Source: Acidobacteriaceae bacterium
Lineage (GTDB): Bacteria > Acidobacteriota > Terriglobia > Terriglobales > Acidobacteriaceae
Length of the DNA: 34,067 nt
Assembly: GCA_027364815.1 (NCBI GenBank)
Contig: DAHXOQ010000006.1
Coordinates: 1 to 34,067 of the forward strand
Direction of reading: 5' to 3'
The notes beneath the pieces are model-generated. The model searched no databases. It was not told the DNA's origin and saw only the letters and a list, made by a program, of their open reading frames with translations. The translations under genes and the position numbers were made by a program. Shown one piece after another: positions 31,488 to 34,067 of this stretch (its first letter is position 1; the number at the start of each line of letters is the position of its first letter).

Positions 31488-32153
31488 TTAATGGCATGCC
31501 GACTGATCCTGAAATTCATGGCTCCCCGTCATGGCTACAAAGCCCCGGGCACAATTTAGAATCTGGTCCTCAAGCGGAGTGCTATTGAAGGTGTCTGGTG
31601 AAATGAATGTGCCCTGCCTGCGGATTGTGAGGTAGCGATCACTCAAGTTTTGCATGTTGTTGAATTCTGATGAAAGCAGCGTGAAAGCGCTATGGTCGTC
31701 GTCTGTCGAAGCGGAGGCGGAGGCGAGTGCCAGATTCTTCTCTGCCAGCCTGTGCTGTGTGGATAGCCAGTCTAGCGATGCGGGAGTGTTATTCTCGACC
31801 GCAGTGACGATTGCACTCCGCCATTCCCTGATCACGCTCAGTTCCTCGATGCCCGCCTGTGTAAAGGCGCTGGAGAAGCCCGTAATTGCATGGGGCACGG
31901 CCGCTTCCGGTACCGTGCCAGGAAGCGTAAGAATTGTGTGATTGGCTTTGAACGATAAGGTTCCCTGGGTTAGCCGCGCCAGTGACTCCAAGTCGATATA
32001 CGATTTACCGTTGACGAGTATAAGCGGCGCTTCACCCGTGTGCCCAGCGACTGTGAATGTAGAAGCCTTTTGCGGCGATTGCGTTTGACCGTATGCCAGC
32101 GGTATCAATAGAGCGGTTAGGATGGCCACATCCAAGATGGTTGTCATTTTCAT
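31488..32153 (-). CDS. Exported protein with copper-amine-oxidase-N-like domain
   Basis: From the ATG at 32153 the 221-residue product has a signal peptide (MTTILDVAILTALLIPLAYG). An early segment APLILVNGKSYIDLESLARLTQGTLSFKANHTILTLP resembles the copper amine oxidase N-terminal-like stalk domain seen in many exported proteins. A helical remainder of about 140 residues follows, with no catalytic motif (TQAGIEELSVIREWRSAIVTAV, SLDWLSTQHRLAEKNLALASAS). A terminal Cys pair (NCARGFVAM and DQSACH) could form a disulfide. GGGGAG lies 7 bases before the ATG, so the longer frame to 32222 is rejected. The function is unknown. Confidence 0.8.
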   Translation of the reverse strand: MKMTTILDVAILTALLIPLAYGQTQSPQKASTFTVAGHTGEAPLILVNGKSYIDLESLARLTQGTLSFKANHTILTLPGTVPEAAVPHAITGFSSAFTQAGIEELSVIREWRSAIVTAVENNTPASLDWLSTQHRLAEKNLALASASASTDDDHSAFTLLSSEFNNMQNLSDRYLTIRRQGTFISPDTFNSTPLEDQILNCARGFVAMTGSHEFQDQSACH

Positions 32154-32239
32154 AGGAAACTCCCCGATAGTATCTGTTAGTTTCCCATTGTCAGATTCTA
32201 CAGGCTGTTCAGTTTTGCGCACCCAAAAATGCGTGAAGC

Positions 32240-32267
32240 AGTTCTCAGTTGTTGGTAGTTAGTAGTC
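32240..32267 (+). repeat. Degenerate heptanucleotide repeat array
   Basis: Units AGTTCTC, AGTTGTT, GGTAGTT and AGTAGTC in the spacer upstream of the CAO-N-like gene. The 416-base gap 32154-32569 holds this array, the array at 32508, a CCCCAAA/TTTGGGG hairpin at 32457-32482 with no T-run, and no convincing gene. Confidence 0.55.
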
Positions 32268-32507
32268 TGTTATTAGTGCCGGTTTGATGAATCAATTTAC
32301 CGGTACTGGGACGTTGACAAAATAGAGAGAAAAATTTGATTGATGGATAAAATTCGATGTAGATATACCGGGTTTTAGTGCGAAAAATGGGGGATGTTTA
32401 CCACTCAGTTAGCCATCTTGAAAAAATAACAGGGACGAGGGATTAAGCACTAGCTACCCCAAAAAGAAAGTTCACTTTGGGGGACTCCGGCAGGGACTAG
32501 ATGAAAA

Positions 32508-32537
32508 GTAGGGAACTGGGAATGACGACTGAGAACT
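32508..32537 (-). repeat. Degenerate heptanucleotide repeat array
   Basis: On the minus strand the units read AGTTCTC, AGTCGTC, then a degenerate unit and AGTTCCC. It lies just downstream of the VWA gene. Confidence 0.5.
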
Positions 32538-32569
32538 GCTGAGGCAACCATGGTTACCTGCCGGGTAGT

Positions 32570-33502
32570 CTATGGTTTTGAGTTGGGCGCTACATAGTTC
32601 ACTCGGGTGTGGAGACGGATGCCGGGACGGGAGACGATGACCTTGAGCTGATGTGAAGAGCCATCGGTGCGGATAGTGGATAGCGAGATGTCGAGAAGGT
32701 AAAGTAGTTCGGGGTACTGAGTGAAGGCGGAGGGTTTGGAAGAGCCAGGGAAAATAGAACCGCCAGTGGCGGAACTGAGTTCTGCTAATGCAATATTGTC
32801 ATCGCCGAGAGAGTGGGATGCGACATCCTGAATATTGAGGGCATTGAGGACTACACCGGATTGAACGATGCGATCTATAGCAGCCGTAGCGGCAGAGCGA
32901 ATTTCTGGAAAGTCGGCGGAGAAGCCCGGCGAGATGAGAACGAGCAACCGGCGTCCAGGAAGTTTGGACATCCGCGAGGCGTAATCGGCCAGTGAGGCGT
33001 AGGTGCCAATGAGGTCGAAGTTGTGAGCGCGGGTTCCCTGTGCGGCAAAGGTGGTGGTGTGCATGGAGGCGAGAGTTTGGCGGAGTTGATTGGGATCGCG
33101 CAAAAATCCACTATTCGTTGAGTCGGTTCCGGTGACGATTGCGACATAGCCATTAGAGTCGAGCGCGGATGAAAGAGCGGCGGCGACAACTTGCCGGGCA
33201 TTGTTCATCTCTTCCATGGTGAGACGTCTGTCGTCAAAATAGAAAACGGTGAAGTGAGCTTGTGCCGGTGGTGCAGTGGAGATGGTGAGGAATTCGGCTA
33301 TAGGAGCTGGCTTGCCGTTATCTAGAACTTTGAAGTCTTCGACATGGAGGTCAGAAACAGGTTTACCCTGCTTGTCGGTGACGACGACTGGGATGCGTAG
33401 GTGGCCAAGAGGCACATTGAGATTAGAATCAGGCGCGGTTTGTGCGATGGCAACTAGAGAAATTAAGAGAGAAAATGAAGCAAGTAATCGCAATATTGAC
33501 AT
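32570..33502 (-). CDS. VWFA-related Acidobacterial-domain exported protein
   Basis: From the ATG at 33502 the 310-residue product has a signal peptide (LRLLASFSLLISLVAIAQ). It then has the domain that Acidobacteria carry in many copies (TIGR03436-like): LRIPVVVTDKQGKPVSDLHVEDFKVLDNGKP, followed by a von Willebrand A-type fold (FTVFYFDDRRLTMEEMNNARQVV and GRRLLVLISPGFSADFPEI). The MIDAS motif DxSxS is not evident; FDDRR takes its place. The protein is probably periplasmic or surface-bound and used for protein-protein contact. AGAGGA is 5 bases before the ATG. The longer frame to 33580 lacks a signal at its start. The plus-strand frame 33276-33605 is a shadow. Confidence 0.92.
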   Translation of the reverse strand: MSILRLLASFSLLISLVAIAQTAPDSNLNVPLGHLRIPVVVTDKQGKPVSDLHVEDFKVLDNGKPAPIAEFLTISTAPPAQAHFTVFYFDDRRLTMEEMNNARQVVAAALSSALDSNGYVAIVTGTDSTNSGFLRDPNQLRQTLASMHTTTFAAQGTRAHNFDLIGTYASLADYASRMSKLPGRRLLVLISPGFSADFPEIRSAATAAIDRIVQSGVVLNALNIQDVASHSLGDDNIALAELSSATGGSIFPGSSKPSAFTQYPELLYLLDISLSTIRTDGSSHQLKVIVSRPGIRLHTRVNYVAPNSKP

Positions 33503-33669
33503 ATTGATCCTCTGTCGGAAAGAGTTGCATCGCCATGTTACCAAATGCGGGATGTGGACGGAGAGATTAGCGGGTGGCATTCACAGGTTGAGGAGCCACA
33601 ATTAAAGAGAGAAGATCAATAGGTGTGTTCTTTCATTGTGTGGGGCAGGTTTTGTGAATATATTACACA

Positions 33670-33691
33670 AGGGGCGCGTTCCGTCGCCCCT
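33670..33691. repeat. Short inverted repeat in spacer
   Basis: AGGGGCG (33670-33676) and CGCCCCT (33685-33691) are perfect inverted copies around eight bases, in the 323-base gap 33503-33825, which also holds the dispersed repeat at 33720 and no gene that I can support. Confidence 0.5.
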
Positions 33692-33719
33692 ACGAGGCTT
33701 GAGATTCTGTATGACGCTA

Positions 33720-33788
33720 ACCCAGGGTTGCCCCTTCACTTCGCTCAGGGTTCACCCTGGGCTATTCTCGGCCCTCCCTCCGGAAGGG
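33720..33788. repeat. Dispersed intergenic repeat, CCCAGGG...CCCTGGGCTATT type (copy 2)
   Basis: CCCAGGG (33721-33727) and CCCTGGG (33755-33761) enclose a longer loop than in copy 1 (4272-4330). Copy 2 also has CTATT next and then CCCTCCGGAAGGG. It contains the ctcagg string found in the 5764 element. Confidence 0.65.
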
Positions 33789-33825
33789 TTAATTATCAGC
33801 TAAGTTTTGATTGATGCAAATGTAT

Positions 33826-34067
33826 TTAATTCTTTGTTGGCTCCTTCACAATGAAATTGCCAGTCATTGAATCGCAGGGCTTGCCTTCGCACATTGCGCC
33901 TGTAATTCCTGCGCCTTCACTGATTGTGTAGATGCGGTCGACGGCGGGGAGTTTGATTTTTTCGATGGCGCCGGAGGGCCAGTGAATTTCGGCCGTGCCG
34001 GCGTCGGTTGCGTCGCCCAAACCAAAGTGAGGACGCTGATCATTCGAGCTGATAAAACTTCCTCCGC
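33826..34067 (-). CDS. C-terminal part of a CRTAC1/UnbV (ASPIC) family protein (cut by window edge)
   Basis: The minus strand from the right edge is open to a stop at 33826, giving the last 80 residues. They contain the ASPIC/UnbV signature GGSFISSNDQRPHFGLGDA, followed by GTAEIHWPSGAIEKIKLPAVDRIYTI, which is the typical ending of these FG-GAP/ASPIC exported proteins. A short tail with two cysteines (GAMCEGKPCDSM) ends the protein. The rest, including the start and the FG-GAP repeats, lies outside. These proteins are extracellular, with calcium-binding propeller repeats in relatives; the exact function is unknown. Acidobacteria often encode several copies. Confidence 0.88.
   Translation of the reverse strand, partial: GGSFISSNDQRPHFGLGDATDAGTAEIHWPSGAIEKIKLPAVDRIYTISEGAGITGAMCEGKPCDSMTGNFIVKEPTKN

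Noticed and set aside
32457..32482. CCCCAAA/TTTGGGG hairpin as terminator of the VWA gene
   Set aside because: No T-run follows on either strand, so I mention it only as part of the spacer.

Overview
The window reads as a chromosomal segment from an Acidobacteriota (Terriglobia/Acidobacteriaceae-like) bacterium. Lineage-typical proteins support this: a VWFA-related Acidobacterial-domain protein (32570-33502), a DUF5715-type protein (16334-17410), a DUF6677-type protein (24101-24502), the C-terminus of a CRTAC1/UnbV protein at the right edge, and several exported proteins of the kind found mainly in this phylum. The DNA is moderately GC-rich, genes are mostly single or in pairs, and the spacers carry short dispersed repeats. 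I see no rRNA, tRNA, CRISPR array, transposase or prophage.

Left part (1-9.2 kb): mostly housekeeping genes. They are a truncated alpha/beta-hydrolase-like gene, a VKOR-type disulfide enzyme, nadD, rsfS, tatA, a flavin-reductase-like protein, rsmD, a site-2-protease-like protein in tandem with rsmI, and small hypotheticals. Three irregularities stand out. An AT-rich NYN-domain gene sits between nadD and rsfS. RsfS carries a long Lys/Ala-rich tail. A second small membrane protein starts with a near-copy of the TatA N-terminus. The M50-like protein has lost both histidines of HExxH.

Middle part (9.2-19.7 kb): two small proteins (35 and 37 aa), two membrane proteins, a very large exported protein of unknown function, and a translationally coupled pair (250-aa protein plus PIN-domain protein) that looks like an atypical toxin-antitoxin unit. 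These are followed by a TM2/zinc-ribbon protein, an M15-peptidase-like DUF5715 protein, and a PP2C phosphatase/Ser-Thr kinase pair on the minus strand.

Right part (19.7-34 kb): an APC-type amino acid permease, an exported alpha/beta hydrolase, zinc-ribbon and DUF6677 membrane proteins, a GNAT protein, a GT39/ArnT-like glycosyltransferase, a radical SAM/SPASM protein divergent from a tandem universal stress protein (with two CRP-like palindromes between them), and exported proteins including the VWA protein.

An AGTTCTC-type heptanucleotide repeat recurs in six intergenic places. At two of them it supplies part of the neighbouring gene's TAG stop codon. A second repeat family (CCCAGGG...CCCTGGGCTATT) occurs at both ends of the window. 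Starts were chosen by visible Shine-Dalgarno sequences where possible. Family names rest on recognised motifs, not on database searches.
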